Source: Hymenobacter psoromatis
GTDB taxonomy: Bacteria; Bacteroidota; Bacteroidia; Cytophagales; Hymenobacteraceae
Direction of reading: 5' to 3'
Assembly: GCA_001596155.1 (NCBI GenBank)
Contig: CP014771.1
Coordinates: 930,001 to 994,000, forward strand
DNA: 64,000 nucleotides
Both the position numbers and the translations under genes were made by a program. Below are positions 48,949-56,996 of this stretch, one piece after another (position 1 is the first letter of the stretch; every line of letters begins with the position of its first letter). The notes under the pieces are model-generated. The model was not told the DNA's origin and did not search any database. It saw only the letters and a program-made list of their open reading frames with translations.

Positions 48949-51252
48949 ATGAAGCATTTGCTGTGCGCCCTACCCCTGCTGCCGCTGCTGGCGGCGGCCC
49001 AATCCGCTGCCCCCACCGAAAACCTGGTGCAGTACGCCCACCCGCTGGTGGGCACCGCCAAGATGGGCCATACCTATCCGGGGGCAACGGTGCCCTTCGG
49101 CTCGGTGCAGCTCTCGCCCGATACGGATACCATCAGCTACGAGCAAAACGGCAAGTACAACCCCGAAGTGTACTCGTACTGCGCGGGTTACCGCTACCAG
49201 GACCCGACTATCGTGGGCTTCTCGCACACCCACTTCAGCGGGACGGGCCACTCCGATTTGGGCGATTTTCTGGTAATGCCCACCACCGGGCCGCTCCAGC
49301 TGAACCCCGGTACGGCCGATAAGCCGCTGAGCGGCTACCGTTCGGCCTATTCGCACGCCACGGAAGTGGCCGAGCCGGCTTATTATAAAGTGCGGCTGGC
49401 CGATAACGATATTCTGGCCGAGCTGACGGCCACGACCAGGGTAGGGATTCACCAGTACACGTTTCCTAAAGCGGACGAGTCGCACGTTATCCTGGATATG
49501 ATGGCCGGGATTTATAACTATCCCGATAAGAACGTGTGGACGTTCGTAAGGGTCGAAAACGACTCGCTCGTGACCGGCTACCGCCAAACCAACGGCTGGG
49601 GCCGCACCCGCACGGTGTATTTCGCGCTGAGTTTTTCCAGGCCCTTCAAGACCTACGGCAGCCGGAATTACGATAAAAAGGAAGTGTACCACGGCTTCTG
49701 GGGCCGCTTCGACCAGCAGCACAACTGGCCCGACCTGGCCGCCCACCAGCTACGCCTGCACTTCGACTTCGGCCCTACCACAGCCGGCGAGCAAGTCAAG
49801 CTAAAAATGGCTATTTCGCCGGTGAGCACGGCCGGCGCGCTGGCCAACCTGCGGGCCGAAGCGCCGGGCTGGAACTTCGCCGACTACCGGCAACGGGGCC
49901 AGGCGCAGTGGCAGCAGGAGCTGAGCAAAATCGTGATTCAGTCGCCGCGCCGGGTGGATAAGGAGAACTTCTACACGGCCATGTACCACGCCTTTATCGG
50001 CGTGACCACCTACCAGGACGTGGACGGGCAGTTTCGCGGCCTCGACCAGAACAACCACCTGGCCAAGGACTTCACCCACTACACCACCTTCTCGCTCTGG
50101 GATACCTACCGGGCCTTGCACCCGCTCTACAACCTGGTGCAGCCGCAGCGAAATGCGGATATGGCCCGGAGTATGCTCACGCACTTCGACCTCAGCGCCG
50201 AGCACATGCTGCCCGTGTGGGTCCACTACGCCAACGAAAACTGGTGCATGATTGGCTACCACGCGGTGCCGGTACTCTGCGATGCCATCGTGCTCGGTAA
50301 CGCGCCTTTCGACCAGAACCACGCCCTCGATGCCTGCGTAACCACCGCCCGCCAGCGCTGGTACGACGGCCTGGGCGACTACATCGACAAGGGCTACGTG
50401 CCGGAGGACAAAAGCGGGGCCTCGGTGTCGAAGACCCTGGAGTATGCTTTCGATGACTACTGCATCGCGCAGGCCGCGCAGAAGCTGGGCCGGAAGGATA
50501 TTGAGCAGGAATTCCGGCAGCGGGCCACCAACTGGCAGCACGTGTATGATGCCCGCATCGGCTTCATGCGCCCGCGCCTGAGCAGCGGCCAGTTCCGCGA
50601 CAAGTTCGACGTGCTCACCACCAGCGACCCAGCCTACATCGAGGGCAACGCCTGGAACTACAGCCTCTACGTGCCGCAGGACCCGGCCGGCCTCATCGCC
50701 AAAATGGGGGGTAGTAAAAAGTTCGTGCCGCACCTCGATTCGCTCTTCACGATGCCTCTGCCCGACCGGTTCTTCGCCGAAACCGAGGACATCACCCGCG
50801 AGGGCATCATCGGCAACTACGTGCACGGCAACGAGCCGGCCCACCACGTGGCCTACCTCTACAACTGGACCGACCAGCCCTGGAAAACGCAGCCCCGCAT
50901 CCGCATGATTCTCAATAAGATGTATCACCAGGGCGCGGACGGCCTCGGCGGCAACGACGACTGCGGCCAGATGTCGGCCTGGTACATCTTCTCGGCGCTG
51001 GGCTTCTACCCCGTCGCCCCCGCCTCGGGCGAGTACGCCCTCGGCAGCCCGGCGGTGTACGGCGCAACGCTGCAAGTGGGCGGGGGCAAAACCTTCGTGG
51101 TAACCGTTAAAAATCAGTCTGATAAGAACGTTTACGTGCAGTCGGCCCGCCTGAACGGGCAGCTGCTGACGCGCCCGTTTCTGCCGGTGCAGGCGGTGCG
51201 GCAGGGCGGCACGCTGGAATTTGTGATGGGGGGTAGGCCGGCGCGGAAATAG
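48949..51252 (+). CDS. GH92 family alpha-mannosidase, secreted
   Basis: A 767-residue glycoside hydrolase with signal peptide (MKHLLCALPLLPLLAAAQ). Family 92 hallmarks: YAHPLVGTAKMGHTYPGA and VPFGSVQLSPDTD near 30-55, YRYQDPTIVGFSHTHFSG near 80, the general-acid region TFSLWDTYRALHPL near 380, NEPAHHVAYLYNW near 626 and GGNDDCGQMSAWYIFSALGF near 665-685, where the Asp residues act as base in these Ca2+-dependent inverting exo-mannosidases. Length is normal. It releases mannose from glycans in the periplasm or at the surface; the FucP-type permease upstream may take up the product. Confidence 0.95.
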   Translation: MKHLLCALPLLPLLAAAQSAAPTENLVQYAHPLVGTAKMGHTYPGATVPFGSVQLSPDTDTISYEQNGKYNPEVYSYCAGYRYQDPTIVGFSHTHFSGTGHSDLGDFLVMPTTGPLQLNPGTADKPLSGYRSAYSHATEVAEPAYYKVRLADNDILAELTATTRVGIHQYTFPKADESHVILDMMAGIYNYPDKNVWTFVRVENDSLVTGYRQTNGWGRTRTVYFALSFSRPFKTYGSRNYDKKEVYHGFWGRFDQQHNWPDLAAHQLRLHFDFGPTTAGEQVKLKMAISPVSTAGALANLRAEAPGWNFADYRQRGQAQWQQELSKIVIQSPRRVDKENFYTAMYHAFIGVTTYQDVDGQFRGLDQNNHLAKDFTHYTTFSLWDTYRALHPLYNLVQPQRNADMARSMLTHFDLSAEHMLPVWVHYANENWCMIGYHAVPVLCDAIVLGNAPFDQNHALDACVTTARQRWYDGLGDYIDKGYVPEDKSGASVSKTLEYAFDDYCIAQAAQKLGRKDIEQEFRQRATNWQHVYDARIGFMRPRLSSGQFRDKFDVLTTSDPAYIEGNAWNYSLYVPQDPAGLIAKMGGSKKFVPHLDSLFTMPLPDRFFAETEDITREGIIGNYVHGNEPAHHVAYLYNWTDQPWKTQPRIRMILNKMYHQGADGLGGNDDCGQMSAWYIFSALGFYPVAPASGEYALGSPAVYGATLQVGGGKTFVVTVKNQSDKNVYVQSARLNGQLLTRPFLPVQAVRQGGTLEFVMGGRPARK

Positions 51253-51282
51253 GTTGCGCCTATATTTGCCGCAACGCACGGT

Positions 51283-51363
51283 TAAACCACCTCACCTCGG
51301 CTGTCTTGAAAAAGATGAAGCCCCGGTCGGTTGGAACGGCCAGGGCTTCAAGAAGCAGGTGGT
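51283..51363 (+). ncRNA. Structured leader RNA ahead of a small peptide gene
   Basis: An outer pair CCACCT (about 51283-51288) / AGGTGG (51358-51363) encloses a stronger stem TGAAGCCC (51316-51323) / GGGCTTCA (51343-51350), with a possible GGTC/GGCC extension. The fold sits 25 bases before the ATG of the 40-residue ORF and could control its translation. Structure is inferred from complementarity only. Confidence 0.4.
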
Positions 51364-51387
51364 AAGAACACCTAACTTCTCCCTCAA

Positions 51388-51510
51388 ATGAGAAATAAGC
51401 GTGTGCTAAAACTATTACGGGCAGTCGCAGAGGCTGTTTTGTTGGGTTTAGCGAGTGGTGCAGCGAAGGCCGGTGGCCTGCTGCTGTTTACTCGCTTCTT
51501 CCAGCGATAG
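51388..51510 (+). CDS. 40-residue cationic hydrophobic peptide
   Basis: ATG at 51388 opens a 40-codon frame ending TAG at 51510. The peptide starts MRNKRVLKLLRAVAEAVLLG, continues LASGAAKAGGLLLFTRFF and ends QR: a basic N-terminus, one hydrophobic helix of membrane-spanning length and a basic end. It is followed after six bases by a terminator, and a structured leader precedes it, so it looks like a dedicated short transcript. Such a layout is shared by type I toxin peptides and by small membrane regulators; neither is proven. I do not recognise a family. Confidence 0.5.
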   Translation: MRNKRVLKLLRAVAEAVLLGLASGAAKAGGLLLFTRFFQR

Positions 51511-51516
51511 TTTGGT

Positions 51517-51553
51517 AAGGGGCCGGGCCGATAGGTTCGGTCCCTTATTTTTT
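51517..51553 (+). terminator. Intrinsic terminator of the small peptide transcript
   Basis: AAGGGGCCG (51517-51525) pairs with CGGTCCCTT (51538-51546) with one G-T pair, followed by ATTTTTTC. A normal Rho-independent terminator. Confidence 0.8.
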
Positions 51554-51586
51554 CACGTTAACGCCGCAAACTTACGCTAAGTTGAG

Positions 51587-51696
51587 CACTTTTCATGAAA
51601 ATCCGCGAACGCAACGCGCACTTTTCGTGAAAATTCGTGAACGCAACGTGCATTCTCTGTGACAATTCGCGAACTTGACGTGCATTTCTGTGAGCC
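51587..51696 (+). repeat. Three and a half 32-bp tandem repeats
   Basis: Units at 51587-51618, 51619-51650 and 51651-51682, each about 32 bases, share the frame CACTTTTCGTGAAAATTCGT followed by GAACGCAACGTG; a partial fourth unit (CATTTCTGTGAG) follows. The first two differ at four positions, the third is more diverged. The TTTTCGTGAAAA core is itself near-palindromic. There are no spacers, so this is not CRISPR; iteron-like protein-binding sites are possible. Confidence 0.8.
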
Positions 51697-51769
51697 AGCG
51701 AAATAGCAGCTTTTAGCGCCACTATACGAATGACTTACCAGATAGACACCACCACAGAATTATTTTTTT

Positions 51770-51812
51770 GGTAACAAAATTTCTGTTTTGGTAATTTTGT
51801 TACCTATTTTTG
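51770..51812 (+). promoter_or_regulatory. Candidate higBA promoter and operator
   Basis: GGTAACAAAATT (51770-51781) and AATTTTGTTACC (51793-51804) are perfect 12-bp inverted repeats. TATTTTTG directly after (51805-51812) fits the Bacteroidota -7 box TAnnTTTG. An antitoxin bound to the repeat would block this promoter, as expected for HigA autoregulation. The higB ATG is about 100 bases downstream. Confidence 0.6.
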
Positions 51813-51909
51813 ATGTATAAAATCTGTAAGGAGGAAGCACGGGCACATGCTTACCAGCCCCTACCCGCTAGTTTTGGTGTGCGTAACTTAATCGCCAGTA
51901 GCTACTTAA

Positions 51910-52218
51910 ATGAGGATTTTTAGCCGAAGCGCGATTACTGAGTACGGAAAAAGCAATGCCCAAGCCCGTGAAGAACTAGCTATCTGGTACGCTAAAGCGG
52001 AAGCTGCCGACTGGATTGATTTCAATCAGCTGAAGGCCGATATGCCCGCTACGGATTACGTAGGAAACGACAGGTTCGTGTTCAACATAAAGGGTAATCA
52101 CTACCGCTTGATTGCCATGCTATTCTTTACTACTAAACGTCTTTATATCCGGGGAATTTTTACCCACGCCGAATACAGCAAGTTAAGTAAAAACCAAAAG
52201 AAGCTGCTGAATTTATAG
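51910..52218 (+). CDS. higB: HigB-type mRNA interferase toxin
   Basis: A 102-residue protein matching the HigB_toxin family (PF09907 type): RSAITEYGKSNAQAREELAI near the N-terminus, then FVFNIKGNHYRLIAMLFFTT and LYIRGIFTHAEYSKL at the C-terminal end. Members are RelE-fold ribonucleases that cut mRNA at the ribosome. It precedes its HTH antitoxin by 43 bases, the reversed toxin-first order typical of hig loci. Confidence 0.88.
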   Translation: MRIFSRSAITEYGKSNAQAREELAIWYAKAEAADWIDFNQLKADMPATDYVGNDRFVFNIKGNHYRLIAMLFFTTKRLYIRGIFTHAEYSKLSKNQKKLLNL

Positions 52219-52261
52219 CTCCTATCTCGTCGCTGGCCGCGTTACAGCTATCCAAGCTATT

Positions 52262-52669
52262 ATGACTTTATTAAAGAAGCCGGCATCTGTCGAAGCACCC
52301 ATTGCCCAGCCTTCAATAGCTATCACCAACGCTGCTGAACACGCAGCAGCTATCGACCAAATGATAAGTTGGGAGCAGCAGCCTGGTGCCGCTACGAATA
52401 AGAATCTGGATGCGCTGGCCGCTGCCGTTGAGGCATACGAACTAGCTGCTGGTCATACCCCAAGCCCACCAAGTACCCTTCGGGGCATCCTGGAAGTGGA
52501 GATGTTCCGGCTCCGAATGCGCCAGAAGCAGTTTGCCAAGCTACTGGGCGTGAGCGAGTCGCGCCTGAGCGAAATCATGAACGGCCGCCGCGCACCCAAC
52601 CTGGATTTTATCAAGCGCCTGCATTCGACCCTGCACGTCTCGGGCGACAAGCTGCTGGAACTGGTGTAG
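52262..52669 (+). CDS. higA: HigA-type antitoxin with XRE helix-turn-helix
   Basis: A 135-residue protein. The C-terminal half is an XRE-type HTH (RMRQKQFAKLLGVSESRLSE, NGRRAPNLDFIKRLHSTLHV); the N-terminal half (AAIDQMISWEQQPGAATNKN, ALAAAVEAYELAAGHTPSPP) is the longer toxin-facing part usual for HigA partners of this toxin family. It neutralises HigB and represses the operon. Confidence 0.88.
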   Translation: MTLLKKPASVEAPIAQPSIAITNAAEHAAAIDQMISWEQQPGAATNKNLDALAAAVEAYELAAGHTPSPPSTLRGILEVEMFRLRMRQKQFAKLLGVSESRLSEIMNGRRAPNLDFIKRLHSTLHVSGDKLLELV

Positions 52670-52859
52670 CAGCAGTTTCCTTCGAGAAATAGGCAAAGCT
52701 CCGGCCGGTTAACTGAAGCTTTTTTCGTTACTTGTAGCCACGAATTCCGGCTCCGTCTCACCTGCCCGCCCTACTACCCCCCACCGCCGCCCTGCTCCAA
52801 CGGACGCAAGGGGCGCTTAGGTTGCAGGGGTAGTAGCAGTCTGGTTAGAACTGCACTTC

Positions 52860-54677
52860 TTAAGCCTTGATTTTATCGAAAAACTTTTGATATACACCAG
52901 ATTCATCCACAACAATAAGGTTTTTACGTGCTCGCGTTAATGCTGTGTAAACAAGCTCATCGCCATTTGCATTAGTAGAATCCCGAATAATGAGTACGAG
53001 AGTATTAGTTTCCCATCCCTTAAACGAGTGTATTGTTGAAAACTTTATTGTTCCAGCATTAGCCCAAAAGTGAAGTTTTCGTCCACGACGAATGTGATTT
53101 ATAGCCTGCATGAAAAGCAAGTTACTTTCCGGCTTTTCTACAGCCTCTAACTCATACTCTTTTAAAAGCCGAGAGTATTCTTGTTGTGTTTCGCCTGCAA
53201 GTGTAGTTAGTTCGTGAGCAACATACCTAAACCGATGCTCTAAGCCTCTAATAATATCGTAATTAGGTGCAAGTACTACAACATCGTTAGGATGGACTTG
53301 TAGGTTAATAATTTCACGTCGAATGAGATTATAGAGAAATATTTGGTCATTAACAGATTCTTTATAATACACTATTTGTCCAGGAGTTTCAAATAAATCT
53401 CCTTGCTGCAACTCTACGTCTGCATCAATCTGATATTTACCCTCGAAATAGAAACTTTGAAATGTTTGCGCCACTTTCAGAGTACCCGCATTCATTCGAA
53501 ATGAATCTTTCAACTCATTCCACCTTCCAGGAACATTTGGAATACCTATTAACTTATCAGCCCCAATCGAGCGATTATAAATGTTTTGTTTTTCGTCGCC
53601 GAAGACAACAAACTCTCCATCATTCAGTAAAAAATAACGTTGCAGCATCCTTAACCATTCTGGTTCATAGTCCTGAACTTCATCTACTAAAATCGCTCCG
53701 TAACGGGTAATACTATTTTTAACAGACTCAAAGAAGTGCTCGTCGTTAGCATCAACAATAAGGGTATCGTATTCCAAGCCGTAGTTATTAGCTTGAATTT
53801 TGAAAAAATGATGATAATTTAGAATCTCAAATTTTGCCCACGGAAAATTCGCTCGAACCTCACTAATTTTATCGTGAATATAATTTCTTAAGGTAATATT
53901 GAATGTAAGTACTAAAATTTGACCTTTAGTACGTTCATAGGCATTTACAGCCCTTTTTGCAAGCACCTTTGTTTTACCACAGCCCGCAACTCCCCGTACT
54001 TTCTGGCGAATATTTGCGCGGCTTTCAATAAGCTCCTGCTGGCGCTTCGTATATTTGATAGGTTTTCCCATATCCATAGCATGGTCTGGAGGACGAAGAA
54101 AACGCAAGAAACTTTGGTACAGTCTTACGTCAAAATGGTAGGATGGCTTATTAAGGCGCGCTTTTTTCAGAATTTCATCCAATCCGTTTTCGTTTAACTT
54201 GTCACGACCAAATACATGAGTAAAATGTACATTATGGCAAAATTCATGCGCTCTTAATGTCGTTTCCTCATGAAAATAGACAGCTAATTGGACAGCCGAA
54301 AAATATCGTTTATCACGTATATTATATTCAAAAAGTTGGTCTATCTGCAATGAGTATAAGTTACTTTTATACTCTTCTACCTGTGCTATCGGTGAGCGAA
54401 TAAAAGCGTTATTTTTATTAAGTATCCAAGCGGAAAGTCCTCCCTTAGCATTTGAGTAATGACGAAGATGCCAATCCTTAACTTCAATAATTAGAACTCC
54501 CGCATCGGGACGAACAATTACAATGTCTGGCCTATCACCGTTGAGGAAAGGCTGCACATAGATTTCATAATCATCACTCAAGTTCCCGACCAAGAAATCT
54601 ACGAGGAAGCGCTCACCAGGCTCAAGTGGCACGGGAAGCCTTTCTATCTGTTCGAGCGGGGGAAAAAGTAATGCCAT
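52860..54677 (-). CDS. NERD-domain superfamily I helicase (putative defence gene)
   Basis: A 605-residue protein in strikingly AT-rich DNA. Residues ~20-130 form a NERD nuclease-related domain (ERFLVDFLVGNLSDDYEIYV, RPDIVIVRPDAG, LIIEVKDWHLRHY: the D and ExK of the PD-(D/E)XK-like core). A UvrD-type helicase follows: Walker A VAGCGKTKVLAKRA near 237, LVLTFNITLRNYI, Walker B ILVDEVQDYEPEWLRML near 320, FGDEKQNIYNR, SFRMNAGTLKVAQTF, TIHSFKGWETNTLVLI and VYTALTRARKNLIVVDE at the end. It could process foreign or damaged DNA. Composition, isolation and the truncated gene at its 5' border point to recent horizontal arrival. Confidence 0.88.
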   Translation of the reverse strand: MALLFPPLEQIERLPVPLEPGERFLVDFLVGNLSDDYEIYVQPFLNGDRPDIVIVRPDAGVLIIEVKDWHLRHYSNAKGGLSAWILNKNNAFIRSPIAQVEEYKSNLYSLQIDQLFEYNIRDKRYFSAVQLAVYFHEETTLRAHEFCHNVHFTHVFGRDKLNENGLDEILKKARLNKPSYHFDVRLYQSFLRFLRPPDHAMDMGKPIKYTKRQQELIESRANIRQKVRGVAGCGKTKVLAKRAVNAYERTKGQILVLTFNITLRNYIHDKISEVRANFPWAKFEILNYHHFFKIQANNYGLEYDTLIVDANDEHFFESVKNSITRYGAILVDEVQDYEPEWLRMLQRYFLLNDGEFVVFGDEKQNIYNRSIGADKLIGIPNVPGRWNELKDSFRMNAGTLKVAQTFQSFYFEGKYQIDADVELQQGDLFETPGQIVYYKESVNDQIFLYNLIRREIINLQVHPNDVVVLAPNYDIIRGLEHRFRYVAHELTTLAGETQQEYSRLLKEYELEAVEKPESNLLFMQAINHIRRGRKLHFWANAGTIKFSTIHSFKGWETNTLVLIIRDSTNANGDELVYTALTRARKNLIVVDESGVYQKFFDKIKA

Positions 54678-54692
54678 TAGACTATTTGTTAA

Positions 54693-55979
54693 CGCCTTGA
54701 TTTCGTCTGCAATCTAGGCTATTTCATACTGACGCGCGACGAGCACCACATCAATTTTCAGCCGGGCGGGCTGCCCTTTGCCGAGCTGGAAGCGGCCGGC
54801 GGGCGCGTGACGGTGGTCGCCGACCGGCTGATGCACCACAAGTTCTGCGTCCTCGACGGGCGCGACGTGCTCACCGGCTCCTACAACTGGACGCACCGCG
54901 CCGCCTACCACAACGAGGAAAACCTGGTGCTCACCACCGGCGATGCCGAGCTGGCCCGGCACTTCCTGCGCGAGTTTGCCCGCCTCACCGGGCAGCCCGA
55001 CGCGCCGGCCGCCGACCCCTCCGTGCAGCGGGTTCTCAAGCGGCTGGCCGTCATCGAGTCGCTGTTGACGCTCTCCGAAACCGAAGACCTGCCCAAGCAC
55101 CTCGACCGCCTCGCCGCCGAGCCGCTGGCCGACCCGCGCCTGGCCGCCGTGCTGGCCGCCCTGCGCGCCCACCGCTACGCCGAGGGCACGGCGCTGCTGC
55201 GTGCCTTCGTGGCCGCTCACGCGCAGGTGCGCCGTTGGGAAGACCCGCAGCTGGCGGCCTTGCAGCTCGAAATCCGCCGTCTCGAAGCGGAGCTGCTGGC
55301 CCTCGAAGCCGAGCGCGCCGAAGCCGGCCGCCTGCTCCTGGCCTTTGAGCAGTGGCACCAGCGCGAGCTGGGCGCGCTGCTGCAAGCCGTGCTGGCCCTG
55401 CGCCGCGACGTGGCCCGCTGCCACCGCCAGGAGTCGGCCTATTCGGAAAGCGAGTACCAGCGCGCCGAGCAGCGCTACCAGCAGCAGGCCCACGCCCGCG
55501 AGCAGGCCCAAACCACGGCCGCCCACACCTTCGCGCTCGATGCCGACGGCCGCGCCACCCTCAAAAAGCTCTACCGCGAAGCCGCCCAGCTTTGCCACCC
55601 CGACCGGATAGCGCCCGCGCACCAACGCGCCGCTACCGAGGCATTTCAGCAGGTACTCAGCGCCTACCAGCGCCAGGACGTGGCCGGGTTGCGGGCCCAA
55701 TTACTGGATTTGCGGCGCGGCATTTTTACGGCCGATACTACTGCCCCTACCTCCTTGGAAATGCTGCAAGCCCGCCGCGACGCGCTGGCCGCCACACACG
55801 CCGCGCTGCTGCACGAGCTGGCCGAACTGCGCGGTAGTGAGGCGTTTGCGTTGGCCCAGGCTGATGAGGCGACGCGCGCAACGTATCTCGCTACCAACCG
55901 CGCCGCGCTGCTGGCCGAGCTTCACCGGCTGCAAAGGCAGTACGCGCAGCTCACGCCGCAAGCTGAGGCGGCCGCATGA
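54693..55979 (+). pseudogene. Phospholipase D-like / J-domain gene lacking its 5' end
   Basis: The frame is open from 54693, but homologous sequence seems to begin at about 54717 (GYFILTRDEHHINFQPGGLP). It has one HKD motif (LMHHKFCVLDGRDVLTGSYN, then NEENLVL), a long Arg/Glu-rich coiled coil (~residues 100-260), a J-domain-like segment with the HPD motif (LKKLYREAAQLCHPDRIAPA) and more coiled coil. PLD-like single-HKD proteins usually have ~60 more residues before this point, including the start. No ATG fits; GTG at 54807 would give 390 residues. High GC resumes abruptly at ~54717, so the helicase-side DNA replaced the 5' part. Confidence 0.7.
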
Positions 55980-55996
55980 TAACCGGGCGGCGATAA

Positions 55997-56106
55997 GTAG
56001 CGCGAACTTTCCAGTTCATGCGCGAGCGCCAGCGAGCAGGCGGAACTGCGTGGCGCGAACGCCCCTGCTCGCTTCGCTCGCGCACGAACTGGAAAGTTCG
56101 CGCTAC
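55997..56106. repeat. Long hairpin repeat, GTAGCGCGAACTTTCCAGTT family
   Basis: 55997-56028 and 56075-56106 are 32-bp inverted repeats with one mismatch. A further inner pair (AGCGAGCAGG / CCTGCTCGCT) extends the stem. It separates the broken PLD/J gene from the YiaAB gene. Confidence 0.88.
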
Positions 56107-56131
56107 TACCCCCTCATTTTCTGAGCAGCGT

Positions 56132-56569
56132 TTAAACAGCCTCCGCAGGTCCGACTGCTTCGCTCGGCATCAGGCGCGTATCGCGCGTATTCTTCTGCAC
56201 GGCGATGGCCCCGAACAAACTCAGCAGGAAGGACATGGCATAGAAGCCTTTTTCGCTGAGCGTGAGGACAGCATTCCAGAGCCCCACGAGCAGCAGCAGG
56301 ACGGTCAGCAGCGTGGCAAACCACGCCAAGCCGTAGTAGAGCCCCGTGACGGGGATTTTTTCCAGCTGGTCACGCACGGTTTTTTGCAGGGAGATGACGG
56401 CGAACAGGCCGAATGTAAGCACGGTGAAGTAGTAGCCTTTTTCATTGAGCGCCATCGTGGCGTTCCAAAGGCCTACTAAAAAGCCGCCCATGCCCGCGAG
56501 CAGGGCAAACCAGGAGGCGGCAATGAAGGCGGCGGAAGGACGGGAGGTAGTAATGGGAGTAGGTGACAT
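56132..56569 (-). CDS. YiaA/YiaB family inner membrane protein
   Basis: A 145-residue protein made of two copies of a two-helix YiaAB unit: ASWFALLAGMGGFLVGLWNA with LNEKGYYFTVLTFGLFAVIS, and LYYGLAWFATLLTVLLLLVG with LSEKGFYAMSFLLSLFGAIA. The repeated LxEKGxY motif between helices is characteristic. Function of the family is unknown. Confidence 0.85.
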   Translation of the reverse strand: MSPTPITTSRPSAAFIAASWFALLAGMGGFLVGLWNATMALNEKGYYFTVLTFGLFAVISLQKTVRDQLEKIPVTGLYYGLAWFATLLTVLLLLVGLWNAVLTLSEKGFYAMSFLLSLFGAIAVQKNTRDTRLMPSEAVGPAEAV

Positions 56570-56728
56570 GGTTGGAGAGGAGTGAAGTATGGGCCAAAAG
56601 TACTAGGCCATCTCACATGGCTGAAAACCAATTTTTTACCTTGTCGGACTTTACAATCGACAAAAAAGCTCTCTTTTTACGACACAAATCCTTATAAACC
56701 AACGATAAAACTAAAGTTAACATCTGAC

Positions 56729-56783
56729 ATTACAAAGCCCTGCTGCAGCTGGTACGATAACCAGCCACAACAAGGCTTGTAAT
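56729..56783. repeat. Hairpin in AT-rich gap
   Basis: ATTACAAAGCC (56729-56739) pairs with GGCTTGTAAT (56774-56783), and GCTGGT / ACCAGC lie inside. It sits in the 230-base AT-rich gap upstream of the YiaAB gene and downstream of the next small gene. No T tract; no gene is otherwise seen in this gap. Confidence 0.45.
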
Positions 56784-56801
56784 TTGGGTGGCTTGCGCCA
56801 C

Positions 56802-56996
56802 TTAACTTCCGAGAGAAGCTTGCTTATTTTTGCTGCGCTTGTAGAGGTAGGCGACACCGGCGGCTAACAGCGCGCCGCTCAGTACTTTATGCGTGGAAGT
56901 GAAGCCGCCGCTGGTGGTGCCGTCGTCGTTGGTTTTGCTGCGGAACAGGCTGGACAGCATGCCGCCCAGGGTGCCGCTTGGTTGGTTATCGCTCAT
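56802..56996 (-). CDS. Small protein with C-terminal hydrophobic helix, unknown function
   Basis: A 64-residue protein, start at ATG 56996 (MSDNQPSGTLGGMLSSLFRS); the longer open frame upstream is not plausible. A short glycine/serine-rich N-terminus is followed by a hydrophobic helix (VLSGALLAAGVAYLYKRSKN). The same VxGALLxAGxAYL helix appears in the LEA/DUF2383 protein at 58995-59732, so the two may share a membrane-associated role. Confidence 0.6.
   Translation of the reverse strand: MSDNQPSGTLGGMLSSLFRSKTNDDGTTSGGFTSTHKVLSGALLAAGVAYLYKRSKNKQASLGS

Larger units (their letters stand above)
51253..51909. other. Gap between GH92 and higB: small peptide gene, RNA structures and tandem repeats
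   Basis: This 657-base stretch holds, in order, a structured leader (about 51283-51363), a 40-codon ORF, an intrinsic terminator, three 32-bp tandem repeats and the promoter/operator of the HigBA pair, each listed separately. The last 250 bases are AT-rich compared with the genome around it, marking the edge of the accessory region. Confidence 0.8.

Noticed and set aside
49801..51279. Nearly 500-codon minus-strand frame opposite GH92
   Set aside because: His/Val/Arg-rich shadow translation; the plus strand encodes an intact GH92 enzyme.
51587..51696. CRISPR array
   Set aside because: Repeats are contiguous with no spacers, degenerate, and no cas gene is present.
54714..55700. Minus-strand open frame opposite the PLD/J gene
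   Set aside because: No recognisable motifs; plus-strand HKD and HPD motifs are convincing.
56582..56782. 66-codon plus-strand ORF in the AT-rich gap before the 64-residue gene
   Set aside because: No protein-like pattern, and it overlaps a hairpin; likely chance in AT-rich DNA.
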